Shown here one piece after another: positions 49,617 to 59,307 of a stretch of 64,000 nucleotides of DNA; positions within the stretch are counted from its first letter, which is position 1, and every line of letters starts with the position of its first letter. The stretch comes from Clostridiales bacterium (GTDB lineage Bacteria; Bacillota; Clostridia; Lachnospirales; Lachnospiraceae). Below the pieces are notes generated by a model. That model did not search any database. It was not told the DNA's origin and saw only the letters and a list, made by a program, of their open reading frames with translations. Location: the NCBI GenBank assembly GCA_015655075.1, contig JAATFT010000091.1, positions 62,001 through 126,000 on the forward strand, written 5' to 3'. The translations under genes and the position numbers were made by a program.

Positions 49617-50459
49617 TTAAGTTAATGTAATATGGTCAAAGCCATTACTTCTTGCAATTGCTTCCATAGAATGCATTTCTTTCTGAGAAGGGGTTCCTAA
49701 TTCTAAAAATTGTTTCCTTACACCAAACGGTCTAAATGCAATAATTCTATAGTGGATATCAGTGGTTGCTAGATACGGTGATAATAACTTCGTAATTTCG
49801 TAAACAGTCTTTGCATTATCTATTTCGTTTTGTGCAATAACAGTACGTATTTCGGTGAGTTTACCTATGCTTGCCAGGTACAATGCATTTCTTAATACCA
49901 ATTCATTCTTTTGGCCTGTCAGTGCTAGGTGCTTTTCCGGATCAAAAGCTTTGATGTCCAACATTACTCCGTCTGTAACATCCATTAAACTTTGTTCTTC
50001 TTCAAAACTAATTACGCTGCCATTGGAATCCAATAAACAATTTAAGTCATTTTCTTTCATCCTGCGGAAAAAGTGTACGATAAATTCTGACTGCAAGGTA
50101 CACTCTCCTCCGGAACAGGTTACGCCACGAATAAACGGTATATTGCGGATTACTCTGTCTGCCAATGCCTCCACTGTCATCCATGATATCTTTGGTGATG
50201 CTTGGTGCGAACAAACCTTGATGCATGTATCACAGTTTTTACAGATTGCAGGATTCCATACTACTTTTCCTTGCGTAAGAGACAATGCTCCAACAGGACA
50301 TTTTTCAACACATTTTCCGCATGCGGTGCACATATGCAGCGTTTCGGGATTGTGGCAATATTTACAGTTAAAGTTACATCCCTGAAAAAAAACTGCAGTC
50401 CGATTGCCAGGTCCATCTACAACTGAAGTATCGATAATTTTATTCACGGGCGCCAGCAT
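49617..50459 (-). CDS. yjjW: YjjW-family glycyl-radical-enzyme activase (radical SAM)
   Basis: DGPGNRTAVFFQGCNFNCKYCHNPETLHMCTACGKCVEKCP...CKNCDTCIKVC; GVTCSGGECTLQ. Confidence 0.9.
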   Translation of the reverse strand: MLAPVNKIIDTSVVDGPGNRTAVFFQGCNFNCKYCHNPETLHMCTACGKCVEKCPVGALSLTQGKVVWNPAICKNCDTCIKVCSHQASPKISWMTVEALADRVIRNIPFIRGVTCSGGECTLQSEFIVHFFRRMKENDLNCLLDSNGSVISFEEEQSLMDVTDGVMLDIKAFDPEKHLALTGQKNELVLRNALYLASIGKLTEIRTVIAQNEIDNAKTVYEITKLLSPYLATTDIHYRIIAFRPFGVRKQFLELGTPSQKEMHSMEAIARSNGFDHITLT

Positions 50460-51988
50460 TATATACTCCTTACTTTTCTTCGCAGAGTACCGTCATACTC
50501 CTTCGCATTATATGATCCTCTGACTGTTTCATTAATAACTTGTTTCCCCTCTGCATAAGCCTGAATATCTGATTTCTTAACAAGATATCCGGTAACACGT
50601 ACAAGTTCACTATCCGATGAATAGGTAGAAATATATCTGATTCCTACTTTGAAAGCTCCTTTAAAGACATCTAAAATAGCTGCCGGATTCTTGCTGTAAG
50701 TTGTATCAAAGGGGAAAATATCTCCTACTCCCGTTGGGAAATATTTATGATATAATCCTGCTTGGCGTAAATGGTCATATAACGGAAGTTCCTCTCCGAT
50801 TGCAATACGTGCACCCGGGCTTGTTCCTTCATCTCCTGCTGCACCGACTTGCGCATGCAACATAAAATGATGGTCCCAATCCGGTGAATACTTAGACTCA
50901 AAGCTTTCAACATGTTCTTTAAGAGCGTCCATAACTTTTACGCCTAATTGATTTGCTTCTTCATCCTTTCCGTAGCGCTCCGTCTTTCCTTGAAGCTTCA
51001 TTAACTGATTGACACACTCGCAAAGGCCAGCCATTCCAAATAGTCCAACAAAATTATCTTGGCGTATAAAACCTTCATTTACCAAAAAATGTGTTGAGAA
51101 AAATGGTGTTTCTTCAACTATGAATCTTGTCTTTTCTTCCATAAACTGGCACAATGTTCGAACAGCATGAGGCAGTGTATCGTCAAAGAAGTCACTGACA
51201 GAAGTAGAGTTATTTGCTAATTTATTTAGCCGAAGCCTGGAAAGCGTAAATGCACCACCGCCTATGGGCAAACCATTATAGCAGCTGGCAATGCCAAACG
51301 GACGTCCTTTGAAGTCGACATCATAAGCTGGTTTGTATGCAAATGCAGGATTAGCGCTAGCAAGAGCTGTTTCTATTGCTAATTCTGCGAAATCGTCTGG
51401 AGTAATTTTCGGATCATAAATTAATGTCATATTAGGGACAGAATTTTTCAATTCACTCTCAAGCTCTAGAACAATCCAGCCAGCTCTAGATGCTTTAGGA
51501 CCCAAATTCATATGGCAAAAGCTACTTCCAAACGTACGATCACAATGGATTAGAAATCCTCGGATCATTTTTTTTGCTTCCTCTGTGTCTTGTATAAATG
51601 GTTCAAGCAAGTAATCAATATTCCCCATATATACCGGGAAATGGGTGATTGATGGAACATGTCGATAAAAAATGAGCAGTGTATTCAATGCTTCAAATAA
51701 ATCTTTCGGCAGATCTAATTTCAAAAACTTACACCCGTTTTTCATTAATTTGTCATAATCCGGTAGAATATAGCGCGCCGTGTAGGGTGCATGTCCTTCA
51801 TCCAAATCACATATAATCCCTTTATCATACAAGGAGTAAAAATCTTCTGGTGTTCCATCAGGGTAGGGCAGCAAGTTTTCCGCTAATGTCGCAAGTGCCA
51901 TCATTGTTTGTTCATGCGTATTCTTGGGGTTCTTCAGTATTTCCAGTACCTCTGCCCGTGATGCTTCGATATTTTTTTGAGCTTTCAT
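50459..51988 (-). CDS. yjjI: YjjI-family glycine radical enzyme
   Basis: 509 aa; IASCYNGLPIGGGAFTLSRLRLNKLA (Cys loop) and C-terminal ELVRVTGYLVKKSDI (Gly radical site); ends at the yjjW start. Confidence 0.9.
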   Translation of the reverse strand: MKAQKNIEASRAEVLEILKNPKNTHEQTMMALATLAENLLPYPDGTPEDFYSLYDKGIICDLDEGHAPYTARYILPDYDKLMKNGCKFLKLDLPKDLFEALNTLLIFYRHVPSITHFPVYMGNIDYLLEPFIQDTEEAKKMIRGFLIHCDRTFGSSFCHMNLGPKASRAGWIVLELESELKNSVPNMTLIYDPKITPDDFAELAIETALASANPAFAYKPAYDVDFKGRPFGIASCYNGLPIGGGAFTLSRLRLNKLANNSTSVSDFFDDTLPHAVRTLCQFMEEKTRFIVEETPFFSTHFLVNEGFIRQDNFVGLFGMAGLCECVNQLMKLQGKTERYGKDEEANQLGVKVMDALKEHVESFESKYSPDWDHHFMLHAQVGAAGDEGTSPGARIAIGEELPLYDHLRQAGLYHKYFPTGVGDIFPFDTTYSKNPAAILDVFKGAFKVGIRYISTYSSDSELVRVTGYLVKKSDIQAYAEGKQVINETVRGSYNAKEYDGTLRRKVRSI

Positions 51989-52049
51989 TTTTTCTCCTTT
52001 CGCTATTTATCCTTGCATTCATCTTATCATTAATGTACAATATAAAAAA

Positions 52050-52061
52050 TGACATTTGTCA
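52050..52061. promoter_or_regulatory. Candidate operator palindrome TGACATTTGTCA between yjjI and the divergent Crp-family gene
   Basis: TGACA-TT-TGTCA in the divergent intergenic region. Confidence 0.35.
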
Positions 52062-52100
52062 GTTTCTGTTGTGATTTTTTGCATAAATAAGGAGAAGCTA

Positions 52101-52811
52101 ATGAATAATTTATTAAATAATTATATAAAATTGGCAATTGCATATGCTTTCCATGGTGATCTTTCACGAAAATCATCCATGGAAATATTTAGTAAGATGC
52201 TATCAGGCAGAAATATTTGTAAAGTTGCTCCAAAGAAAACTATTATTTATCGTGATGATAAAATCACTCATGTCTATCTATTGGTAAAAGGCCATGTATC
52301 AATTATCAATATTAATCCTCTTGGACTTGATATTCTTATAGACGAAATGAATGCGCCACAAATTTTTGGGCTGGTTGAAACATTGAATCATGTTGATGTA
52401 TTTAGTGCTTATGTTATCTCTGACACAGATTGTGTTTATCTAAAAATACCCACTCTTGAATTTATTTCATGTATCAAAAACGATCACGAATTATGCTTTG
52501 AAATACTTGAGTATGTGAATTGTCTTGCATTACGTAATATGGATAGTACAGAAATTAAATCGCTTATCCATCCTAAGGATATTCTTGGAAACTTTCTTTA
52601 TCGCTTAACAATTAATCATACGCTGCCTTATACTTTAAAGGATACACGAGCTAAGCTATCTGAAACTTTTCATATCAATTTGCGCACTTTATATCGGTAT
52701 GTTAAAGAGTTTGAAGGGAAGGGCATGCTAACGCTAACGCATGGAAAAATTGTAATTACTAAGGAGAATTTCGAAAAGCTTAGCCAGAAATATGATGAGC
52801 TGAATTTGTAA
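52101..52811 (+). CDS. Crp/Fnr-family transcriptional regulator
   Basis: cNMP-like fold (YLLVKGHVSIININPLGLDILIDEMNAPQIFGLVE) and HTH (TRAKLSETFHINLRTLYRYVKEFEGKGMLTL); AAGGAG before ATG 52101. Confidence 0.88.
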   Translation: MNNLLNNYIKLAIAYAFHGDLSRKSSMEIFSKMLSGRNICKVAPKKTIIYRDDKITHVYLLVKGHVSIININPLGLDILIDEMNAPQIFGLVETLNHVDVFSAYVISDTDCVYLKIPTLEFISCIKNDHELCFEILEYVNCLALRNMDSTEIKSLIHPKDILGNFLYRLTINHTLPYTLKDTRAKLSETFHINLRTLYRYVKEFEGKGMLTLTHGKIVITKENFEKLSQKYDELNL

Positions 52812-52824
52812 GAAGTCTCAAACC

Positions 52825-52862
52825 AAAAAGCCGTCTGTTCTGTTAAGAACAAACGACTTTTT
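52825..52862 (+). terminator. Intrinsic terminator after the Crp-family gene
   Basis: aaaaagccgtctgttct-gtta-agaacaaacgacttttt. Confidence 0.7.
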
Positions 52863-52872
52863 ATAATCGCAT

Positions 52873-53010
52873 TTCATTGAACGGTTAATCCAGCATATAC
52901 CCGAAAAGCATTTTAAGATGATCCGTTATTACGGTGTCTATGCCAGACATCGGGACAGTGACAAAAAACTCTATCGTCTTAAAGCCGTGCCTTCCAAATC
53001 TAGCATGGCT
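52873..53010 (+). pseudogene. IS91-type (Y2) transposase fragment
   Basis: FIERLIQHIPEKHFKMIRYYGVYARHRDSDKKLYRL. Confidence 0.65.
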
Positions 53011-53077
53011 TTTTTTTGCCTTGCCCTGCCGGAGCAGTTTCTTATTAGGACGTATTTCCTAATCGATAAAAAAACTA

Positions 53078-53114
53078 CTGGGTGTCATGGGTCGGGAACC
53101 CATGCCACCCAGTA
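53078..53114. repeat. Palindrome
   Basis: actgggtgtcatgggt-cggga-acccatgccacccagt. Confidence 0.75.
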
Positions 53115-53219
53115 ATCTTCCGATAAGTTTATTATGGATATATAGAGGAGATATATAGAGATACAAAGCATAATTACCTAATGCTTTTTCCAGACATATC
53201 AAGAATAAAATAAGCCTGT

Positions 53220-53897
53220 TTATAGCCCTGTTCCCTCTGTTAACAGGCCGGAAGACATGGTCAGCACTCTATTTCCAAATTCCACTGTGTCCAATTCATG
53301 GGTAACGATCAGAACCGTTGTACCGCTTTTATTTATCCGTGAAAAAAGCTCCATAATATCTTTCGTCGTTTCAATATCCAAATCTGCCGTGGGTTCATCC
53401 GCAATCAAAATATCCGGCTCGTTCATCAGTGCCCTTGCAATCAAAACACGCCGCAGCTCTCCGCCCGAAAGCTGAGAAGGATACATGGGGGCAAGAAAAG
53501 ATATGCCAACCTTATCAAGAAGAAAGGAAGCTCTTCCGGATGCATCCCCCGATCTCTTGGAAAGATAATAGGGAAGCCTCACATTATCAAAAACGGTCAA
53601 ATTAGACAGGGCTGCGGCCCCCTGGGGTATATATCCCAACCGTGAGTTTCTGTACTCCGATATTTTCCTGTCCTTCATAGAGCAGATGTCCGCACCCTCC
53701 AGCCTGATATTACCTGAAGTGGGTGTCGAAAGTCCGGCAATCATATTGAGAAGGGTGCTCTTTCCACTTCCCGAACGGCCGACGATGCTTATAAAATCAC
53801 CGCGGCTTATGGATAAATCTACGCTGTCAACAGCAAAGAATACTTTTTCCCTGCGTTGATACTGCTTGCTTAATTTTTGGATTTCTAAAAACATCAT
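53220..53897 (-). CDS. LolD/MacB-type ABC transporter ATP-binding protein
   Basis: GRSGSGKSTLLNMIAGLSTPTSG; PSQLSGGELRRVLIARALMNEPDILIADEPTADLD. Confidence 0.93.
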   Translation of the reverse strand: MMFLEIQKLSKQYQRREKVFFAVDSVDLSISRGDFISIVGRSGSGKSTLLNMIAGLSTPTSGNIRLEGADICSMKDRKISEYRNSRLGYIPQGAAALSNLTVFDNVRLPYYLSKRSGDASGRASFLLDKVGISFLAPMYPSQLSGGELRRVLIARALMNEPDILIADEPTADLDIETTKDIMELFSRINKSGTTVLIVTHELDTVEFGNRVLTMSSGLLTEGTGL

Positions 53898-55105
53898 TCA
53901 TTCTCCCTCATAACGGTATAAATTTCAAAACCCCCGATTTTAATCGCAAAATAAGCCGAGGCAAGAGGGCCTGCGAGAAAGGATAGCAGGAAACTCATAG
54001 CCGCCACTACGAATACGGTTGCGTACGACGGCTGTAAATAAGGAAGCCCCACCAGCGAAGCAATATAGGTACTGAAAGGAAAAACAACGAGGGCAGCCGC
54101 TACGATTCCGGCCACGGTGCCGAAAAGACTGATTAACGAGGATTCACAAAGGATTAGTTTTACCAGTTTATTCCTGGGCGCACCCAGAGTTCTGAAAATG
54201 CCGAATTCTCTTTTACGTCCGTTTAAAGTGACCGAAAATACGACAAGGAGTACACTAACCGCCAAAACCCACAGAACTCCTGCCAGTATATAGATATAGG
54301 CGGTAAGTCCCCGCAGGTTTCCCGAAATGTCGCTTAGCATATTTTTAGTAACTACCACATGTACACTTTCTTTGGCATAAGCCTGGAGGATATTATTCGC
54401 AACGTCTTTTACATCATAACCGTTTTCAATTTTAATCATGACAGAGGAAATCAGGTTCTCATTCTCTGCCACCGGATGGGCTTTCAGTCTCTCAGAATCC
54501 CTGGCCACCTGGTTTGCCGTGGAAAGATTCATGAACACGGATGTATCAAATCCCATTCCGGTTTTGTCTAAACGGGCAACCACCAAAAAAGTCCGGTCAA
54601 AAAATTTGAGTTTTTGTCCCGCTTCGGCGTTGATGCTGTTGCCCACCACGATTTCGCCATCCCCAAGCAGATGATCCAACGAATTTGTCAGCCACGGCTG
54701 AATGATGAAATCTGTCTTGGGCTCAAAACCTATCAGCTGTAGAGGATAAGCGCAGCACCCAGCATTCAGTGTAGCAATATATAGCTGCGGGGATACGTCT
54801 TTAACACCCTCCACACCTTTAACCTTTTCTGTTATGCCGGCATCAAAATAAAAGGTGCTGGGCTCTCCCCTTAAAAGAGCGCTTTGGATATCCGCTTCAT
54901 AGCCATATGGCACCGCAAGGATATCCGCACCCATTCTTTTTGAGAGATTATTCATACCGTTTTCGAGGCTTTTCGATAACACCGTACCGCCAAAAAGCGT
55001 GAAAGCAAATAGCGATACAAGAAATATGAGACCGGCCGTCCGAAAGGGGTTGCGCTTTAAGTTTTTAACAGAGAGGTTAACGGTCGTCAACGGCTTATTA
55101 TCCAT
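53894..55105 (-). CDS. FtsX-like ABC permease
   Basis: N-terminal TM, large extracellular domain, C-terminal GRKREFGIFRTLGAPRNKLVKLI. Confidence 0.9.
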   Translation of the reverse strand: MDNKPLTTVNLSVKNLKRNPFRTAGLIFLVSLFAFTLFGGTVLSKSLENGMNNLSKRMGADILAVPYGYEADIQSALLRGEPSTFYFDAGITEKVKGVEGVKDVSPQLYIATLNAGCCAYPLQLIGFEPKTDFIIQPWLTNSLDHLLGDGEIVVGNSINAEAGQKLKFFDRTFLVVARLDKTGMGFDTSVFMNLSTANQVARDSERLKAHPVAENENLISSVMIKIENGYDVKDVANNILQAYAKESVHVVVTKNMLSDISGNLRGLTAYIYILAGVLWVLAVSVLLVVFSVTLNGRKREFGIFRTLGAPRNKLVKLILCESSLISLFGTVAGIVAAALVVFPFSTYIASLVGLPYLQPSYATVFVVAAMSFLLSFLAGPLASAYFAIKIGGFEIYTVMRENE

Positions 55106-55538
55106 TGGTTTTCTCCTGTATTTTTTTATTCTGTCTCCAGAGATAAATCGCGTTTCCAGAAGAAAATGCCACCACTAAGACACATAAAACAATCAATGCG
55201 GGGAAGGTGGTCATTCTGCACGGCATTGTATCCATCTTGCATCCGCCGATTAACACGATGGGAACCAGAATTCCTAAAACACCGGTCAAAGCCGCCATCA
55301 TACTAATTCCGAGCCTTATCAGCGTTGATTTAAAAATAACAAGCAGCACTCCGCCGCACAGGATTAAAAGACCCACTCCGATTTCAGCCCGTCCCGACCA
55401 GAAGCATTTCATGGGAACCGTGCCGCCCGACGCGGTTTCAATCATTTTTGTGCAGGTTGGAAATATGCAGAGCGGCACAAGTAAAATAACCAACCCTAAA
55501 ACAGCAGCAACTATACCGGAAAAAAATCTATTTTTCAT
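55098..55538 (-). CDS. DUF4418-like membrane protein
   Basis: CIFPTCTKMIETASGGTVPMKCFWSGRAEIGVGLLILCGG ... GGCKMDTMPCRMTTFPAL. Confidence 0.8.
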   Translation of the reverse strand: MKNRFFSGIVAAVLGLVILLVPLCIFPTCTKMIETASGGTVPMKCFWSGRAEIGVGLLILCGGVLLVIFKSTLIRLGISMMAALTGVLGILVPIVLIGGCKMDTMPCRMTTFPALIVLCVLVVAFSSGNAIYLWRQNKKIQEKTNG

Positions 55539-55665
55539 AATAATTCCTCCTAAATCTATTGAGTATAATGATAACTCAATGCTTTTCTTTTGAATCAATT
55601 CAAATATTAAGTTACGTTCCGGATGTGCAAACGATATGTCTGTCCGAAATTATTAAAAAATCATA

Positions 55666-55684
55666 TTTTTTCAAACACGCTCTA
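55666..55684. repeat. Solo MITE terminus, copy C
   Basis: attttttcaaacacgctcta. Confidence 0.5.
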
Positions 55685-55710
55685 AGGCAAACCTCCGCCA
55701 CGGATGGGGA

Positions 55711-56154
55711 TCATTGTTTTGCTTCCTCCAGCGCGTTATTAACGGCTTCCGTAAATTGATCGTAGGAAATCGTAGCGCCCGCTATAACATCCACCTCCTT
55801 AAGTTTCTGAACTTCAATAAGCTTTTCTGCATATTGCTCCATAGCGTTTACAGCAAGCTGCGCCTTGTCATAATAATCCTGATTTGATATTTCACCGTTT
55901 ACCTTTCCATAATTCTCATCCTTGACCGAGCCGTCTTTCTGCCATGTGATATAATTGCAGTCCGTAATTTTGTTGTCATCAATAATGAGTGTGACCTCTG
56001 CGTAAGCGCCCTGGTCATCTTCACTGCTTTTCCCGGTATAAGTGCCGTCTTGATAGACAATCTTACTTGAGTTATGACTACATCCCGGAAATAGCAGTAA
56101 TGGGAATATCAAAGTGAAAACAACGGAAATAATCTTTTTTTTCACCAAACGCAT
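55711..56154 (-). CDS. FMN-binding domain lipoprotein
   Basis: LIFPLLLFPGCSH lipobox; YQDGTYTGKSSEDDQGAYAEVTLIIDDNKITDCNYI; DVIAGATISYDQFTEAVNNAL. Confidence 0.88.
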   Translation of the reverse strand: MRLVKKKIISVVFTLIFPLLLFPGCSHNSSKIVYQDGTYTGKSSEDDQGAYAEVTLIIDDNKITDCNYITWQKDGSVKDENYGKVNGEISNQDYYDKAQLAVNAMEQYAEKLIEVQKLKEVDVIAGATISYDQFTEAVNNALEEAKQ

Positions 56155-56163
56155 CCCCCTTAT

Positions 56164-56829
56164 TCATTCTTTATTTGGTACAATTCTCGCAACCCGCCCA
56201 TGCTCCAGCACAACGGTCCGCTGGGCTTCCTCGGCAACCTCGGGATCATGGGTGACAACGATGATGGTAATGCCTTCCTTATGAAGCTGTTTGAAAATAT
56301 CAAGCACGATACCCTCATTTGTTTCATCCAAATTTCCTGTAGGTTCATCCGCCAGAATCAACTTAGGATAGTTTATCAGGGCGCGGGCGATGCATACTCT
56401 TTGCTGCTCGCCGCCTGAAAGCTGACTGGGTAAATGCTTGGCCCGATCTCCCAGACCAACACGCTCCAATGCCTGCAAGGCTTCCTTTTCATCCGGCATA
56501 CTGTGATAATACTGAGCCACCATCACGTTTTCCAGAGCGGTGAGATAATTTATCATATGAAATTGCTGAAAGATCAGCCCTATCTTGTCACGTCGGACAT
56601 TGGTCAGACTTTTTGCACTTTCCTTTGAAATATTCGCACCATCCAGTATAACGGAACCGTTGGAAGGCTTGTCCATGCATCCGATGATGTTTATCATCGT
56701 GCTTTTTCCAGAACCGGACGGCCCCATGATTGCCAGCCATTCACCCTGTGAAACCTGCAGATTAATATTCTGCAATGCCTTTACACTGCCATAGATTTTT
56801 GATATATCCTTAAGCTCCAATATATTCAT
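56164..56829 (-). CDS. LolD/MacB-type ABC transporter ATP-binding protein
   Basis: GPSGSGKSTMINIIGCMDKPSNG; PSQLSGGEQQRVCIARALINYPKLILADEPTGNLDE. Confidence 0.93.
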   Translation of the reverse strand: MNILELKDISKIYGSVKALQNINLQVSQGEWLAIMGPSGSGKSTMINIIGCMDKPSNGSVILDGANISKESAKSLTNVRRDKIGLIFQQFHMINYLTALENVMVAQYYHSMPDEKEALQALERVGLGDRAKHLPSQLSGGEQQRVCIARALINYPKLILADEPTGNLDETNEGIVLDIFKQLHKEGITIIVVTHDPEVAEEAQRTVVLEHGRVARIVPNKE

Positions 56830-56869
56830 AACTTCCTCCTTTCTTTATTGGAGTACTCTATTGAGCACT

Positions 56870-58021
56870 CTATTCGCCGCGCAAAACAATTGCCGGATCT
56901 ACGTCCGTTGCGCTTCTGACAGGTAAAAGACAGGCAAGTGCGGTTATGGCAATGGAAACGGCAAGTGTCACCGGTATCAGCAGAGGCTGAAAGGATATGG
57001 AACGACTGAAAACATTCACGCTGATTGTCTGGGCAAATACAAATCCCAGGACAACGCCCAGCAAGCCCCCCAGTCCGCCTAAAAACAGGCATTCACCCAG
57101 GAATTCCATGACGATGCTCTTGTTAGCGGCCCCTAATGCTTTTTTCAGGCCGATTTCTTTACGCCGTTCCGCGACGACCGCCATCATCGTGGTTGCGACA
57201 CAAATCATGGTGAGCAGCAGCACAATCACGGTAACAAGGTAAACTAAAGCCTGAAGCTTGGTTAAGACGGTTCCTTCCGATTGTGTAACACGCTTAACAA
57301 GGCGGGGAGTAACGCCTTCGACATTTTCCGTTATTTGCTTAACAATATCATCCAGCACTGTCTGGGAAGCGGAAATGCTGCATTCCACAACATCAAGTTC
57401 ACCCTCGTTTCCCATCAGCCCCTCTAAATCCGAAAGAGACAGAAATATAAACCCTTCCTCTGTTCCTCCGGTCTGAACGATCCCGGATACGATGAAGTCA
57501 CGGCTGAAACTCTCATCCTTTATGTCCGTGCCGGTCACCGTAAAAGTATCGCCGGGAGAAAGCCGGATATAGTCTGCCACTTCCTGTCCGACGAGTACCG
57601 ATCCATCATTTTCGGGCCATTCTCCGGAGACAAACCAATACGGGCTCGTCTTTTTTACTTCTTCCATATCTGTACCCGCCGCCATAAACGGCTGCTCATT
57701 GATTTTAACTGTTTCATAGCGATAGGGAGCCATGCCCACAATATCATCTGCGGGAATAAAATCCGCCGCCGCATCTGCCGCATCCATGCTCAGTGCCGAG
57801 CCGTCACCGGAGGGAATAAATATAAGGTTTGCTCCATAGGAACGAAATTCCTGACCCATCTGCCGGGGAATATCATAATAAATAGTGACAAGACCGGACA
57901 GAACCGTTGCGCCGATGGCCACTGCCAGTAACGCTACAAGCATTCTGGAGCGGCGGCGGATGAGCGAGCTGGTTACCATCCTAAAATACATTGTTTGTTT
58001 TTTCATAGGATCACCTGCCAT
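56870..58021 (-). CDS. FtsX-like ABC permease
   Basis: SLIRRRSRMLVALLAVAIGATVLSGLVTIYYDIPRQMGQEFRSYGANLIF; ERRKEIGLKKALGAANKSI. Confidence 0.92.
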   Translation of the reverse strand: MAGDPMKKQTMYFRMVTSSLIRRRSRMLVALLAVAIGATVLSGLVTIYYDIPRQMGQEFRSYGANLIFIPSGDGSALSMDAADAAADFIPADDIVGMAPYRYETVKINEQPFMAAGTDMEEVKKTSPYWFVSGEWPENDGSVLVGQEVADYIRLSPGDTFTVTGTDIKDESFSRDFIVSGIVQTGGTEEGFIFLSLSDLEGLMGNEGELDVVECSISASQTVLDDIVKQITENVEGVTPRLVKRVTQSEGTVLTKLQALVYLVTVIVLLLTMICVATTMMAVVAERRKEIGLKKALGAANKSIVMEFLGECLFLGGLGGLLGVVLGFVFAQTISVNVFSRSISFQPLLIPVTLAVSIAITALACLLPVRSATDVDPAIVLRGE

Positions 58022-59294
58022 GTAAAACTTCCGCCGGGCGAAGCGAGAGCAATAGTCTGATAGACGGAATACTTCCCGCCAAGGTTACGAGGAATACTAA
58101 AACTGCCACAAGAGGTATAACCATGGGCTTTATATCAATAGCCGACCCGAAAACCGATTGTCCGATGATTTGAGCAAAGCCAAGTCCGGCAAAATACCCT
58201 GCGGTGCCGCCCACAACCGCGGTAACGAGAATCTCCGTTAAAACAAGCCATGAAACGGGAGAATTATGAGCGCCTATCGCCTTCAGCAATCCAAACTCAC
58301 GGCTGCGCTCCATCACACTGGCCGTAACAAGATTTGAAATACCCAGCGCAGAACCCACAAGGCTCAAAATGGTTATTAATAGCATAAGGAGCTGGGTCTT
58401 TTCAAGGATTGCGCCTTCCGATTCCGCCACCTGCCGAATGGGCTTTGCAACCGAATCCGTGATAACTTCCTGTATTTGATAGGATATTGAACTGACATAA
58501 GCCGTGCAATACCAGGTTTCCCATTCTTTAATAGAAAGGCCGTCGGGATTTTGCGCCGCCCTGCGAGAAAGCTCATTATCGGGTGTTGTTAGGGCGCTTA
58601 CCTCCACACTGCTTACAAGCCCTTCATGCTCTGCCAGCTTTTGCGCAACCTGTAAAGGGACGTAGATTGCTTCGTCCTCGTCGCTTCCCGCATTGAAAAT
58701 ACCCTTAACCGTCAGCTCCTTTGTTTTCCCTTGAAATTCAATAGTAATGACGTCGCCGGCTTTAATATTGTTCCTTCCTGAAACAAGACTGCCCACCATG
58801 GCGGAATTCTCGTCCTGATCAGTCAGCCAGTCGCCGGACACCTCCCACCAGTTCTTCATGTTTTTCATCCCCGTATCCAGAGACTCGCCCGTAGGAAGCT
58901 CCAAGTGGTGATTGAACCATGTCCCTACAAGCTTTACCTCACTATCCCCCGAAATTAGCTTTACTTTTGTATCAAAATAGGGAGTAAAATCTACAATATT
59001 AAAAGCCCAAAAAATCGTTTTGATATTGCCAAGCTCCGCCTCCTTCAAATATTGATCCGACACACCGGAGTCTTTTTCAACACCGTAAAGATCGTCGAGC
59101 AAAGAAGCCTCCTTGGGGACAACATTGATATTGGCACCGTAAGTCTTCAGTTCCTGATTTACCTTATCGCCGACATCCAGCATGACATTGAGCATGGCAG
59201 TGGCAAGAGAGGCTCCTAATGCAATTGTAAATGCAATCATAAACATCTTCCCCTTCTGCCGGAAAAAAGCGCCTCTCACCATTCTCCAAAACAT
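58011..59294 (-). CDS. FtsX-like ABC permease
   Basis: GKMFMIAFTIALGASLATAMLNVMLDVGDKVNQELKTYGANINVVP; SREFGLLKAIGAHNSPV. Confidence 0.92.
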   Translation of the reverse strand: MFWRMVRGAFFRQKGKMFMIAFTIALGASLATAMLNVMLDVGDKVNQELKTYGANINVVPKEASLLDDLYGVEKDSGVSDQYLKEAELGNIKTIFWAFNIVDFTPYFDTKVKLISGDSEVKLVGTWFNHHLELPTGESLDTGMKNMKNWWEVSGDWLTDQDENSAMVGSLVSGRNNIKAGDVITIEFQGKTKELTVKGIFNAGSDEDEAIYVPLQVAQKLAEHEGLVSSVEVSALTTPDNELSRRAAQNPDGLSIKEWETWYCTAYVSSISYQIQEVITDSVAKPIRQVAESEGAILEKTQLLMLLITILSLVGSALGISNLVTASVMERSREFGLLKAIGAHNSPVSWLVLTEILVTAVVGGTAGYFAGLGFAQIIGQSVFGSAIDIKPMVIPLVAVLVFLVTLAGSIPSIRLLLSLRPAEVLHGR

Positions 59295-59307
59295 ACCATC
59301 ACCTTCT

